64,000 nt of DNA from Robertkochia sediminum (GCF_016786255.1 NZ_JADMKT010000074.1:195073-259072); one strand, 5' to 3'. Counted from the stretch's first letter, positions 53,219 to 63,017 are shown. Translations and numbers: made by a program. Notes: generated from the letters alone by a model not told the origin.

Positions 53219-54259
53219 ATGAAAACTTCATCTTTTACTACCGCCCTCTTTCTTTTTTTACTCTTGGCCTTTTGGGGATGCAAACAAGAACAAGGAGCTA
53301 ACGATTCGTCTGCATCATCCGGCGAACTAAAGACAGATGCATATGCAACCGATCCCCTGCCTTCCTGGAATGATGGAGCACACAAATCGGCCATTATAAA
53401 ATTTGTGAGCGACGCCATCAATGAAGGGAGTACAGGCTTTATTCCGATACAGGACCGGATAGCGACCTTTGATAATGACGGAACCTTATGGGCCGAACAA
53501 CCCGTCTACTTTCAATTGCTTTTTGTTATAGATCGCATCAAGGAAATGGCAGATGACCATCCCGAATGGAAGGAGCAGGAACCTTACCGATCGATCCTGG
53601 AAGGCAATTATAAGAATGTCGAAGCACAGGGCCTTAAGGCTATTGCCCAATTGGTAATGACCACCCATGCAGGGACGAGTCCGCAGGAATTCCGCAAGAT
53701 CGTGCAGGACTGGATGTCCTATGCTACCCACCCGAAAACCGGAAAACCATTTAATCAGATGACCTATCAGCCCATGCTGGAATTACTGGAATACCTCAGG
53801 GCTCATGACTTCAAGACCTTTATTGTCTCGGGAGGAGGCGTCGAGTTTCTGCGCGCCTGGGCCGAGGTTACTTATGGGATCCCTCCCTACCAGGTGGTGG
53901 GTAGTAGCATCAAAACCGAATGGATCACCGATTCGAACACCGTACACATCAACCGGTTGCCTGAGCTGGAATTCATAGACGATAAGGAAGGTAAGCCTAT
54001 TGGTATCAATCGCTTTATCGGGAAGGTCCCCGTATTCGCTGCCGGAAATTCTGATGGCGATCTGCAGATGCTGCTCTACTCCGACACCAAAGATCCGAGC
54101 ATGCAGTTGTACCTGCATCACACCGATTCTATTCGGGAGTGGGCCTACGACAAGGAATCCCATATCGGAAGACTGGATAAAGGACTCGATGAAGCCGCCA
54201 GGCATGGCTGGCTGGTGATCGATATGGCCAATGACTGGAACAGGGTGTTCCCCGATTAG
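53219..54259 (+). CDS. HAD-superfamily hydrolase lipoprotein (phosphoserine-phosphatase-like)
   Basis: A 346-residue lipoprotein (lipobox FWGC, about residue 19) with a complete HAD core. Motif I is FDNDGTLW (about 82-89, nucleophile Asp and acid/base Asp two later), motif II is IVSGGG, and motif IV is AAGNSDGDLQML. HAD enzymes normally work in the cytoplasm, so a lipid-anchored periplasmic form is unusual; a phosphatase for an extracytoplasmic substrate is inferred. The frame extends 11 codons upstream, but the ATG at 53219 begins the signal sequence MKTSSFTTALFLFLL. It follows the sulfatase by 75 bp, suggesting sequential sulfate and phosphate removal, though this is speculative. Confidence 0.88.
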   Translation: MKTSSFTTALFLFLLLAFWGCKQEQGANDSSASSGELKTDAYATDPLPSWNDGAHKSAIIKFVSDAINEGSTGFIPIQDRIATFDNDGTLWAEQPVYFQLLFVIDRIKEMADDHPEWKEQEPYRSILEGNYKNVEAQGLKAIAQLVMTTHAGTSPQEFRKIVQDWMSYATHPKTGKPFNQMTYQPMLELLEYLRAHDFKTFIVSGGGVEFLRAWAEVTYGIPPYQVVGSSIKTEWITDSNTVHINRLPELEFIDDKEGKPIGINRFIGKVPVFAAGNSDGDLQMLLYSDTKDPSMQLYLHHTDSIREWAYDKESHIGRLDKGLDEAARHGWLVIDMANDWNRVFPD

Positions 54260-54262
54260 AAT

Positions 54263-54291
54263 AAAAAAACCGGCTTAGGCCGGTTTTTTTT
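54263..54291. terminator. Bidirectional terminator between the HAD and ketoacyl synthase genes
   Basis: A stem built on AAAACCGGC/GCCGGTTTT (54266-54274 / 54279-54287) is flanked by A- and T-runs on both sides and lies between convergent genes. Confidence 0.88.
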
Positions 54292-54307
54292 ATGTTAGCG
54301 ATATACT

Positions 54308-55318
54308 CTACCACCGTATGATCACACTTCCCCAGGTGAAGCCACTACCAAAAGCAGCCAGCACCACAAGGTCGCCCTCCTTCACCTTACCGAGCTCCCA
54401 GGCTTCAGTAAGTGCGATCGGAATAGACGCAGCGGTCGTATTACCGTATTTCATAATATTGTTATGCACCTGGTCGTCGCTAAGCTTGAATTTCCCTTGA
54501 ATAAATTGTGAAATTCTGAGGTTAGCCTGGTGCGGGATCAGCATATCGATATCTGCCGGAGAGAGTTCATTAGTCTTAAGTCCTTCCATGATCACCTCAC
54601 TAAAACGTACGACAGCATTCTTAAATACGAACTGTCCGTTCATATACGGCCAGTACGAAGTTTCTTCAGGATCGTTGTTCTTAATAATATCGGTTACCCA
54701 ATGTCTTCCCATTCCGGGAGCGATAAGAGCCAGCTCTTCGGCATGCTCTCCCTCTGAGTGCAGGTGGGTAGACAAAATCCCTTTGCTGTTGTCTTCTTCC
54801 CTTGTTAATACTGCTGCTCCGGCACCATCACCGAAGATCACAGAAACCCCACGCCCTCTGGTAGTGAAATCCAATCCCGGAGAATGGGTTTCAGAACCGA
54901 TCACGAGAATGTTCTTATACATCCCTGTTTTAATATACTGGTCGGCAACAGAAACGGCATACACAAATCCGGAACACTGATTTCTAACATCAAGGGCCCC
55001 AACAGTGCGTTTTAATCCCAATTCTTTCTGCACCATTACTCCCGGTCCAGGGAAATAATAATCAGGACTCAAGGTGGCGAATACTATAAAATCGATCTCA
55101 TCCTTATCCAGGCCCGAGCGCTCAATAGCCTGCTCGGCGGCCTTAACTCCCATCGTCATGGTCGTTTCCTCGCCCTTGATCACATGGCGCCTCTCTTTTA
55201 TACCGGTTCTCTCCTGGATCCACTCGTCACTGGTGTCCATTACCTTTGACAGGTCGTCATTAGTAACCACATTTTCAGGAACGTAATAACCAAGACCGGC
55301 AAAACGTGAATTATACAT
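54308..55318 (-). CDS. fabH: 3-oxoacyl-ACP synthase III (FabH-type)
   Basis: A 336-residue thiolase-fold enzyme that starts fatty acid elongation by condensing acyl-CoA with malonyl-ACP. The catalytic Cys is in LDVRNQCSGFVYAV (about residue 116), the His in MLIPHQANLRIS and the Asn in MKYGNTTAASIPIAL, all intact. The genome may contain another FabH elsewhere; no other fatty acid gene lies here. A TAGTTTTG sequence at 55354-55361 (coding strand) resembles a -7 element 35 bp upstream of the ATG. It is monocistronic and divergent from the S9 peptidase. Confidence 0.9.
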   Translation of the reverse strand: MYNSRFAGLGYYVPENVVTNDDLSKVMDTSDEWIQERTGIKERRHVIKGEETTMTMGVKAAEQAIERSGLDKDEIDFIVFATLSPDYYFPGPGVMVQKELGLKRTVGALDVRNQCSGFVYAVSVADQYIKTGMYKNILVIGSETHSPGLDFTTRGRGVSVIFGDGAGAAVLTREEDNSKGILSTHLHSEGEHAEELALIAPGMGRHWVTDIIKNNDPEETSYWPYMNGQFVFKNAVVRFSEVIMEGLKTNELSPADIDMLIPHQANLRISQFIQGKFKLSDDQVHNNIMKYGNTTAASIPIALTEAWELGKVKEGDLVVLAAFGSGFTWGSVIIRW

Positions 55319-55513
55319 ATGTTGTTTGTTTAATTGATCTTATCTGAGTGAAGCAAAACTACAAATTAAAAATACATAAAAAAGTGCCCATTTCATTGAG
55401 AAATTCGAAAATATCGCAATTTCCACCCTGAGCATAACGACTTCTACAGGTAAAAAAATTCATATCTTTCCAATTGCAAATCACACACTACAAATCGTTT
55501 AAAAAATCCATTC

Positions 55514-57955
55514 ATGAGAACATTAATTTTTGGATGCTTTTTTCTGGCCTTTTCTGCTTTAGGACTGGCTCAGGAAAAACTGAATTACCAAAAACCTTCG
55601 AACGAGATCCTGGAGCTGGCAGAGGCGACTCCTGCTCCCCAGGTATTTCTTACCGACAACAACGAACACATGTTACTGCTTTACAGAAGTGCATACAGTT
55701 CGGTGGCCGAACTCTCGGAAACCGAAATGCGCCTGGGCGGACTGCGTATTAATCCGAAGACCAATATTGGCAGCAGAACCCGCTATGTGAACAATGTAAA
55801 GATCAAGGACCCTATGGGTGATGAACTTTATGCGATCGAGGGTATCCCTGAAAATGCCAGGCTGGCCAATTTCTCCCTTTCTCCTAATGAGGAATTCATC
55901 GCCTTTACCAATACCACAGAAAACGGGGTGGCCCTTTGGGTACTGGAGCTGGAATCCCGCGAGCTAAAAAGACTTACCGACCCTGTTTTAAATGCGAACA
56001 TGGGCGATGTGATCAATTGGGTTGACGAGGGCTCTTCCCTGCTGGTAAAAATGCTGCCTTCCGATCGCAAGCCACTTATCAATACTGCAGAAGCCGTTCC
56101 TACGGGACCCACCATTTCAACCAATGACGGTAAAAAGGCCCAGAACAGAACCTACCAGGACCTGTTAAAGGACCCGTCTGACGAATTCAACTTTGAACAA
56201 CTGGCCCGGTCTGAGATCTATAAGGTAGACCTGGATGGAACAAAAACCCTTTGGAAGTCAACGGCCATGCATGACAATATTTCTGTATCTCCGGACCATA
56301 AGTATATCATGGTATCTGAGATCAAAAAACCATTCTCCTATATTGTTCCTTACTACAGGTTCCCTTCGACCACCGTCGTTTACACTCCGAAAGGCGACCT
56401 TGTTTCAGTGATCGCAGAGGATCCCTTAAGGGAAGAACTTCCTAAAGGCTTTATGGCTACGTATACGGGAAAAAGAAGTATTGGCTGGAGAAGTGATAAG
56501 GGTGCTACCTTATATTATGTAGAAGCATTGGATGGCGGTGACCCTGCCACCGAAGCCGAATACCGCGACCAGGTGTACTTATGGAGCGCTCCCTTCAATC
56601 AGACCCCGAAAGCACTTTTAAAATTAAAGAATCGCTATGCAGGGATCACCTGGGGCGATGATCACACTGCTGTGGCTTACGACCGTTGGTTTAACAACAG
56701 AAATACCAAGACCTATCTCTTTGATCCTTCAGCCCCGGACAAGGTTAAGATCATCGAAGACCGAAACTACCAGGATGTCTATAGTGATCCGGGACGCTTT
56801 GTGACCGCAAGAAACAAATTTGGCAGAAATACCCTGTTCCTCGATAAGGGCGACCACGCGTATATGATGGGAGCGGGTTACACACCGGAAGGGCAATTCC
56901 CTTTTGTAGACCGGGTGGAACTCAAAACCATGAAAAAGCAGCGTATCTATACCTCTAAACTGGAAGGTAAAAAAGAGAATCTGCTGGATTACAAACCAAA
57001 AGAAGATCAGCTCCTGGTGCGTATAGAGTCGAAGAACGAGTATCCTAATTATTACATGCGATCGTTAAAAAGACGCATGGCTCCAATGCCGTTAACCCAA
57101 TTTGAGAATCCGTTCAAAAGTCTGGCGAACGTGCACAAAGAAGTGATCACCTACAAGAGGGACGACGGACTCGATCTTTCAGGTACCCTGTATCTTCCGG
57201 AGAACTACGATCCGTCAAGCGGAGAAAAACTCCCTCTGATTCTATGGGCCTATCCCAGGGAGTATAAAGACAAAAGCTCTGCCTCACAAAATACGCAAAA
57301 CCCTAACGAATTTACCTTCCCAAGCTGGGCTTCCCCGGTATTCTGGGTAACCAAGGGGTATGCCGTGCTCGACGATGCCGCTTTCCCAATTATCGGGGAA
57401 GGTGATGCCGAACCTAACGACAGCTTCCGCGCCCAATTGGTCGCTAACGGAAAGGCTGCGATCGATGCGCTAAATGAAAAGGGCTATATAGATCCAAACA
57501 GGGTTGCCGTTGGAGGTCATAGTTACGGGGCATTCATGGTAGCCAATCTGCTTTCGCACTCCGACCTGTTCGCGGCCGGAATTGCCCGAAGCGGGGCGTA
57601 CAACCGAACCCTGACGCCATTCGGATTTCAAAGTGAGCAACGTTCCTACTGGGAAGCTCCTGAAGTGTACTACACCATGTCGCCATTTATGCATGCCGAT
57701 AAGATGAAAACGCCCTTACTCCTTATTCACGGGGTCGCAGATAACAACAGCGGAACATACCCTATGCAAAGTGAACGATATTTTAATGCGCTAAAAGGAT
57801 TGGGCGCAACGGTAAGGCTGGTTATGCTCCCTAAAGAAAGTCACGGATATCGTGCCAAGGAAAGCATACTCCATATGCTGTGGGAACAAGATCAATGGTT
57901 GGAAAAACACGTTAAGAACAGAAAATCGGAAGATGCAGAGGCCGCTTCCAATTAA
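55514..57955 (+). CDS. Secreted S9 family serine peptidase (glutamyl-endopeptidase-like)
   Basis: An 813-residue exported prolyl-oligopeptidase-family protein. The signal peptide (1-19) ends ALGLAQ. An N-terminal beta-propeller-like region (about 40-530) precedes the alpha/beta-hydrolase domain. The nucleophile is S670 in VGGHSYGAFMV, with the Asp in HGVADNNSGTYP and the His in PKESHGYRAKES completing the triad. The overall pattern, including NDSFRAQLVANGKAA, resembles the glutamyl endopeptidase branch of S9 rather than prolyl oligopeptidase. It probably degrades peptides in the periplasm. It is monocistronic and ends at a strong terminator. Confidence 0.9.
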   Translation: MRTLIFGCFFLAFSALGLAQEKLNYQKPSNEILELAEATPAPQVFLTDNNEHMLLLYRSAYSSVAELSETEMRLGGLRINPKTNIGSRTRYVNNVKIKDPMGDELYAIEGIPENARLANFSLSPNEEFIAFTNTTENGVALWVLELESRELKRLTDPVLNANMGDVINWVDEGSSLLVKMLPSDRKPLINTAEAVPTGPTISTNDGKKAQNRTYQDLLKDPSDEFNFEQLARSEIYKVDLDGTKTLWKSTAMHDNISVSPDHKYIMVSEIKKPFSYIVPYYRFPSTTVVYTPKGDLVSVIAEDPLREELPKGFMATYTGKRSIGWRSDKGATLYYVEALDGGDPATEAEYRDQVYLWSAPFNQTPKALLKLKNRYAGITWGDDHTAVAYDRWFNNRNTKTYLFDPSAPDKVKIIEDRNYQDVYSDPGRFVTARNKFGRNTLFLDKGDHAYMMGAGYTPEGQFPFVDRVELKTMKKQRIYTSKLEGKKENLLDYKPKEDQLLVRIESKNEYPNYYMRSLKRRMAPMPLTQFENPFKSLANVHKEVITYKRDDGLDLSGTLYLPENYDPSSGEKLPLILWAYPREYKDKSSASQNTQNPNEFTFPSWASPVFWVTKGYAVLDDAAFPIIGEGDAEPNDSFRAQLVANGKAAIDALNEKGYIDPNRVAVGGHSYGAFMVANLLSHSDLFAAGIARSGAYNRTLTPFGFQSEQRSYWEAPEVYYTMSPFMHADKMKTPLLLIHGVADNNSGTYPMQSERYFNALKGLGATVRLVMLPKESHGYRAKESILHMLWEQDQWLEKHVKNRKSEDAEAASN

Positions 57956-57975
57956 TTAAGTTCACTGATAAAAAG

Positions 57976-58015
57976 AAAAGGGAGCTTCCAATACCATATG
58001 GGAGCTCCCTTTTTC
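57976..58015. terminator. Terminator between the S9 peptidase and AarF genes
   Basis: AAAAGGGAGCTTCCAATA and TATGGGAGCTCCCTTTT form an almost perfect 17-bp stem with two mismatches and a 3-nt loop, with A- and T-runs at the ends. It serves two convergent genes. Confidence 0.85.
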
Positions 58016-58036
58016 ATTGCATCAATCAAAGTCACT

Positions 58037-59347
58037 TTATGACAAGTATTTTCTATAATTATTTACAGTTACTCTAGCCTTGAGATCATGCAATAAATTG
58101 TACAATCCAAAGAAGGTGCGGTTGATGTATAGAAAGTGCTTGGACCCTCTGTTACCGTTCATTTTTCTGATCTGCGGATCGTTGGCGTAGCGCTCGCTTA
58201 GATCGGCTATATTACCCCAAAATCCATCGTCTGAAAAATCAAAGGTCTCCGCATTAAATGGTGAGGTAAAAATGGCCAGCATCTCCCGGAACAAGGCCTT
58301 AAAGAAAGCCAATTCTTCTTCAGAATCGCTATCGGTAAGGATCTCAAGCTCGAACAATTTCTGGTCAAACAGTTCCCGATCTTCGAAAACTTCTTTTCGG
58401 GCCAGTTCAAAATAAGGCACATAGAACTCTTCAGGTACCTCTTTTATACATCCAAAGTCTATAGCGATAAGCTCATCTTTCTCACTGATCAGGAAATTCC
58501 CCGGATGCGGATCGGCATGTACCTTTCGCAAGCCGTGCATCTGAAACATATAGAAATCCCAAAGGGCCTGCCCCAATCGGTCGCCGGTCTCCCGGCTGAA
58601 ATCGGTAGCGACGAACTCGCTAAGGTGTACTCCATGCATCCAATCCATGGTAATGATGCGTTCACTGGACCATTCGCTGTAATATTGCGGAAACCTGATC
58701 CCTTCGATATGCGCACAGGCTTTGGTGATCTCTTCACTCTGCTGTACTTCAAGAATATAATTAGTCTCTTCCAGCAATTTATGCTCCACCTCCTTAAAAT
58801 ACTTATCAGAGTCTTTACCCTGCAGGTTGAACATTTTGATCGCAAAAGGCTTTACCAATGCGAGGTCACTACTTACGCTTTCTGCCACTCCGGGATACTG
58901 TATTTTAACAGCGAGCTCTTTACCGTCTATAGTGGCTTTATGTACTTGTCCGATACTAGCTGCATTCACAGAATTCCGGCTAAACGTATCAAAGATCTCC
59001 TCAGGATATTTTCCCTGGTATCTTTTAAAGGTTTTCCGCACCAATGGCGCAGATAAAGGGGGAACCGAAAACTGCGCCAGAGAGAATTTCTCGACATAGG
59101 CACGGGGGAGCAGGTTTTTCTCCATGCTAAGCATTTGGGCCACTTTCAGGGCACTTCCCTTTAGGGATTTTAGCCCATTATAAATGTCTTCTGCGTTTTC
59201 TTCATTTAGCTGATCGCGGCTAAGCTCGGGATTTACCAGCTTGCCAGCGTAGTATTTGAGATAGTTACTCCCGACCCTGGCTCCCGTGGTCACCAGCTTT
59301 CCGGCACGCTCTATCTTACCCGTAGGTATATGGTCTAATGTTTTCAT
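58037..59347 (-). CDS. ABC1/AarF (UbiB-like) atypical kinase
   Basis: A 436-residue member of the UbiB/ADCK family of atypical protein-kinase-like ATPases, often linked to quinone synthesis or lipid homeostasis. The KxGQ-type motif region reads GSALKVAQMLSMEKNLLP, with Ala instead of the usual Gly. The ATP-binding stretch NAASIGQVHKA and the kinase motifs HADPHPGNF and AIDFGC are intact. No strong C-terminal membrane helix is evident, in contrast to E. coli UbiB. It lies 16 bp downstream of a TetR-family gene on the same strand, so it is probably controlled by that regulator. Confidence 0.9.
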   Translation of the reverse strand: MKTLDHIPTGKIERAGKLVTTGARVGSNYLKYYAGKLVNPELSRDQLNEENAEDIYNGLKSLKGSALKVAQMLSMEKNLLPRAYVEKFSLAQFSVPPLSAPLVRKTFKRYQGKYPEEIFDTFSRNSVNAASIGQVHKATIDGKELAVKIQYPGVAESVSSDLALVKPFAIKMFNLQGKDSDKYFKEVEHKLLEETNYILEVQQSEEITKACAHIEGIRFPQYYSEWSSERIITMDWMHGVHLSEFVATDFSRETGDRLGQALWDFYMFQMHGLRKVHADPHPGNFLISEKDELIAIDFGCIKEVPEEFYVPYFELARKEVFEDRELFDQKLFELEILTDSDSEEELAFFKALFREMLAIFTSPFNAETFDFSDDGFWGNIADLSERYANDPQIRKMNGNRGSKHFLYINRTFFGLYNLLHDLKARVTVNNYRKYLS

Positions 59348-59363
59348 GGTCGTTCCTCTTCAT

Positions 59364-60032
59364 TTATCGGTTCATACGTTCTTTCCATAAGAACTTACCG
59401 AGGTCAAGCACCTTATCCAGCGGGGTCGATTCAAAAAGGTCGAATACGGTATTCACCGATTTCTCGATAAACACATCGGTCTTTTCAAATCCCGGCGATT
59501 CATCTTCGATCCAGAATTTCATGATCAAAAGCAGTTGAACCCAGGCCCCTTCCGAGAAGATCTGGGGAGAACGCTGACTCACCTTTAACTGTTTATCTTC
59601 GTTCGCCTCTTCTATGAGTCCGTGGGCAAACTCTTTCACCCTGCTGCGCAATCCCTTAAGCTGTTCAAGGTCTTTAAATCCCCCTTTTCCTTCATGAGTT
59701 ACCCGCAATACATAACTGCGATTAAGCATAAGCAATTCAAAAAAGGTGTAAAAAAAGCTTAGAAGTTTCTCACGATTCTCATAGCCATGAAAAGCCTCAT
59801 CCTTTTGAAGCAGGCTCATGGTGTGATCAAAGAATTGATTCCAAACCTCTTTCTCTAAGGCTGAAATGGAAGGGAAGAATTGGTAAAATTCTTTTTCCGT
59901 GATCTCCATTTCCTTGCAAAACAGGTAAACCGATTCAGGAATAGCATTGTGTTCAAGAACACGATTCATATAATAATCCAGGATCGCGGAGGCCGATATC
60001 TTTTGTTTCGATGCTGTCTTCTTTGCTGTCAT
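59364..60032 (-). CDS. TetR-family-like transcriptional regulator
   Basis: A 222-residue protein. The N-terminal part (about 10-60) fits a TetR-type helix-turn-helix: SASAILDYYMNRVLEHN, VYLFCKEMEITEKEFYQFFPS. A helical ligand-binding-like C-terminal domain follows. The DNA-binding part is divergent from typical TetR, so a call as a TetR-like protein of unknown ligand is the most that can be said. It precedes the AarF kinase gene by 16 bp; in flavobacteria this pairing recurs, from memory. A CAAAAATA element at 60048-60055 (TATTTTTG on the coding strand) may be its -7 box. Confidence 0.75.
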   Translation of the reverse strand: MTAKKTASKQKISASAILDYYMNRVLEHNAIPESVYLFCKEMEITEKEFYQFFPSISALEKEVWNQFFDHTMSLLQKDEAFHGYENREKLLSFFYTFFELLMLNRSYVLRVTHEGKGGFKDLEQLKGLRSRVKEFAHGLIEEANEDKQLKVSQRSPQIFSEGAWVQLLLIMKFWIEDESPGFEKTDVFIEKSVNTVFDLFESTPLDKVLDLGKFLWKERMNR

Positions 60033-60399
60033 TCAATAAGTTTTGAACAAAAATAACTCATGTTTATCTTTTTTCCTAAAACTTTAAACAACATTAACAC
60101 AGCTTTATAAACGCAGAAAACGCGCCTTTAGATAAAAGCGCGTTTCCCAAACAACCTAACCAATAAATAAACAAACCAATTACAGGAATATTTCATTGTT
60201 AACTTTTCATAGCAAGTTTTCCCATAATGATACCGCTAAAATACACCCTGTTTATCTTTTTAGCAAATTTATTAAACATTATTTTTGTTAAACTTATGCC
60301 AAATACTAAAAACCACGATTTCTGACATGTTGTCACACCTGGTGGATATGGTATTTTTTTTGCCATTTGGTAGTCGTAATTAATTCAAATTAAACAGCT
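60033..60399. promoter_or_regulatory. Divergent intergenic region upstream of htpG with small palindromes
   Basis: This 367-bp AT-rich region separates the TetR-like gene and htpG. It contains AAACGCGC/GCGCGTTT (60118-60125 / 60138-60145), a hairpin without a T-run on the plus strand. Closer to htpG are TGACA-TGT-TGTCA (60323-60335) and, directly next to it, CACC-T-GGTG (60336-60344), 56-77 bp before the htpG ATG. Adjacent perfect dyads like these could bind a heat-shock or other regulator. No gene is present. Confidence 0.4.
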
Positions 60400-62283
60400 A
60401 TGACAACCGGAAATATTAATGTATCTGTTGAGAATATTTTTCCGCTCATCAAGAAGTTTCTTTACAGCGATCACGAGATCTTTTTAAGAGAGTTGATCTC
60501 AAATGCGACCGACGCTACCCTTAAATTAAAGCACCTTACTAATATAGGAGAGGCTGCAGGTGTGGAATACGGTGACCCGGTGATCGAAGTTAAGATCGAT
60601 AAGGAGGGAAAGAAACTCCACATTCTTGATCAAGGTGTGGGAATGACCGCCGATGAAGTGCAGAAGTACATCAATGAAGTGGCATTTTCCGGCGCGGAAG
60701 AATTCCTTGAAAAATACAAGGACTCTGCCAAGGACAGTGGGATCATCGGACATTTTGGCCTGGGATTCTATTCGGCATTTATGGTAGCCGACAAAGTAGA
60801 GATCATCACCAAATCGTTCAAGGACGAACCTGCAGCGCACTGGAGCTGCGACGGCTCACCTCAATATTCGCTTGAAGAAAGTGATCGCAAGGAGCGTGGT
60901 ACGGAGATCATCCTTCATATTAACGGTGATTCTGAAGAATTCCTGGAAGATGCCCGTATTGAAGAGCTCTTGGTGAAGTATAATAAATTTATGCCGATCC
61001 CCATTAAGTTCGGTACCAGAGAAGAAAGCAAAACCACCGGTGAAGTTGAAGACGCCAAAGAAGAAAAGATCACTGTAGATAACATCATCAACAATCCGGA
61101 GCCGGCCTGGACCAAACAACCGGCAGACCTATCGGATGAAGACTACAAGAATTTCTACAGGGAACTCTACCCTATGCAGTTCGAAGAGCCTCTCTTCCAT
61201 ATTCACCTTAATGTTGATTATCCGTTCAACCTTACCGGGATCCTTTATTTCCCGAAACTTACCAACGATATCAACATTCAGAAAGATAAGATCCAACTGT
61301 TCCAGAACCAGGTTTTTGTTACCGATAATGTAGAAGGTATCGTTCCTGAGTTTCTCACCATGCTGCGTGGGGTGATCGATTCACCGGATATTCCCCTTAA
61401 CGTATCGCGATCGTATCTACAGGCCGATGGTAATGTGAAGAAAATATCGAACTACATCACCAGGAAAGTAGCCGACAAGCTCAAAAGTCTTTTCAATGAA
61501 AATCGTGAGGACTTCGAACAAAAATGGAACGACATCAAGGTGGTTATCGAATACGGTATGCTATCGGAAGAGAAGTTCTTCGAAAAAGCAGAGAAGTTCG
61601 CCTTATACCCAACGGTAGATAACACCTACTACACCTTTGAAGAACTACAGGAGAAGATCAAAGACCAGCATACCGACAAGGACAACAAACTGGTGATCCT
61701 GTATGCTTCGGACAAAGACGCACAGCATAGCTATATTAGCGAGGCCAAAGATCGTGGTTACGAAGTTTTGCTTATGGATTCGCCCATTGTTTCTCACCTC
61801 ATGCAGAAACTGGAAACCAGTAAGGAGAACATTAGTTTTGCCCGTGTAGATTCTGATTCTCTCGATAACCTTATCAAGAAAGATGAGGAGCAGATCTCAA
61901 AATTGAACGACGAGGAGAAAGAAACGCTTAAAACCCTTCTCGAAGGGGTGATCCCGAGCGAAAAGTTCACCGTACAACTGGAAGCCCTGGATAGCAATAC
62001 CGCTCCATTCGTGATCACTCAGCCCGAGTTCATGAGACGTATGAAAGAGATGAGCGCTACCGGAGGTGGAGGTATGTTCGGGATGAGTAATATGCCGGAA
62101 ATGTACAACCTGGTAGTCAATACCAATCATGAGTTGGTGGGCAAAATGCTCGCCTCTAAAACACAGGCTAAGAAAGAGCGTCTGATCAATCAGTCGCTGG
62201 ATCTTGCCCGCCTTTCACAAGGACTTCTCAAAGGAGAGGAACTCACTAAATTCGTGAAACGAAGCTACGACCTGATCAAATAA
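60400..62283 (+). CDS. htpG: Molecular chaperone HtpG (Hsp90)
   Basis: Hsp90 chaperone that remodels client proteins through an ATP-driven clamp. The 627-residue protein has the GHKL ATPase domain with FLRELISNATDA, LHILDQGVGMT, IIGHFGLGFYSAFMVAD and GTEIILHI. The middle domain has the conserved Arg region (LNVSRSYLQ) and there is a C-terminal dimerisation domain. The length is normal. It is monocistronic and ends at a strong terminator. Two adjacent palindromes upstream suggest controlled expression. Confidence 0.97.
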   Translation: MTTGNINVSVENIFPLIKKFLYSDHEIFLRELISNATDATLKLKHLTNIGEAAGVEYGDPVIEVKIDKEGKKLHILDQGVGMTADEVQKYINEVAFSGAEEFLEKYKDSAKDSGIIGHFGLGFYSAFMVADKVEIITKSFKDEPAAHWSCDGSPQYSLEESDRKERGTEIILHINGDSEEFLEDARIEELLVKYNKFMPIPIKFGTREESKTTGEVEDAKEEKITVDNIINNPEPAWTKQPADLSDEDYKNFYRELYPMQFEEPLFHIHLNVDYPFNLTGILYFPKLTNDINIQKDKIQLFQNQVFVTDNVEGIVPEFLTMLRGVIDSPDIPLNVSRSYLQADGNVKKISNYITRKVADKLKSLFNENREDFEQKWNDIKVVIEYGMLSEEKFFEKAEKFALYPTVDNTYYTFEELQEKIKDQHTDKDNKLVILYASDKDAQHSYISEAKDRGYEVLLMDSPIVSHLMQKLETSKENISFARVDSDSLDNLIKKDEEQISKLNDEEKETLKTLLEGVIPSEKFTVQLEALDSNTAPFVITQPEFMRRMKEMSATGGGGMFGMSNMPEMYNLVVNTNHELVGKMLASKTQAKKERLINQSLDLARLSQGLLKGEELTKFVKRSYDLIK

Positions 62284-62302
62284 GGTCCTTATACAAACGC
62301 TT

Positions 62303-62340
62303 AAAAGGTCCGTTCCCGAAAGGGGCGGACCTTTTTTTTT
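62303..62340 (+). terminator. Terminator of htpG
   Basis: The stem AAAAGGTCCG/CGGACCTTTT (62303-62312 / 62326-62335) continues into a run of T. Confidence 0.88.
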
Positions 62341-62497
62341 GAACGCATTCTACTCATCGCGCCTGTAAGACTTTATTGAAAGCGCAGTATAGCACCTCAA
62401 CCTCCCCGATCCCACCTTTGACCTAAGCTATAGCGCACCAAAACATACTGCTCTGTAAAACAAGGTTTTACTGACCATATTTCGTAACTTTAGGCCT

Positions 62498-62917
62498 ATG
62501 AAGACCTTGTTCGAAAAACTTAAACTCGAAAATCAGGATGCCATTCTCGTATTGAACGAGCCGGAAGGCTTTAGCGATGAACTTGCATCCCTCGTCGATA
62601 TAGAGATCTACGAGTCGGTCATTCAGATCAGTAAGATCGAATTCGCACTGATCTTTGTGACTACGATCGCCGAACTTGAGAATCAGCTCCCTACCGTACT
62701 TCACAAATTAAAGGAAGATGCTGTGCTATGGATCGCTCATCCGAGAAAACGCTCAGAGCGCTATGACACAGACATTACCAATGCCTATCCCTGGACCCAA
62801 CTTAACCGCAAATGTTTTGAAGCGGTTAAGAACGTCAAGGTGAACGACGACTGGGAGGCTGTACGCTTTCGAAAGCTTGAATACGTAAAACACGATAAAT
62901 CCCCGAAGCAGGCCTGA
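62498..62917 (+). CDS. Hypothetical protein, DUF3052-like
   Basis: A 139-residue protein without signal peptide or membrane segments. It has an alpha/beta appearance: LENQDAILVLNEPEGF, IEFALIFVTTIAEL, DAVLWIAHPRKRS, TQLNRKCFEAVKNVKVNDDWEAVRFRK. The ordering resembles the DUF3052 family of unknown function. The reading frame is open and the codon use is like its neighbours. It lies 214 bp after htpG with no clear partners; TAACTTTA at 62480-62487 is a possible -7 element close to the ATG. Confidence 0.6.
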   Translation: MKTLFEKLKLENQDAILVLNEPEGFSDELASLVDIEIYESVIQISKIEFALIFVTTIAELENQLPTVLHKLKEDAVLWIAHPRKRSERYDTDITNAYPWTQLNRKCFEAVKNVKVNDDWEAVRFRKLEYVKHDKSPKQA

Positions 62918-63017
62918 GTGAATTCCAACTGCCGCAATTCAAGGCTTTTCCTATAGTAATTCAAGTCTTTCTTCCCACAGCGATCCACACCTTTCTGCCC
63001 CGGCACCCAAAACAGGA

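Noticed and set aside
62468..62704. 78-residue minus-strand open frame
   Set aside because: Antisense to the 139-residue gene, no motif.
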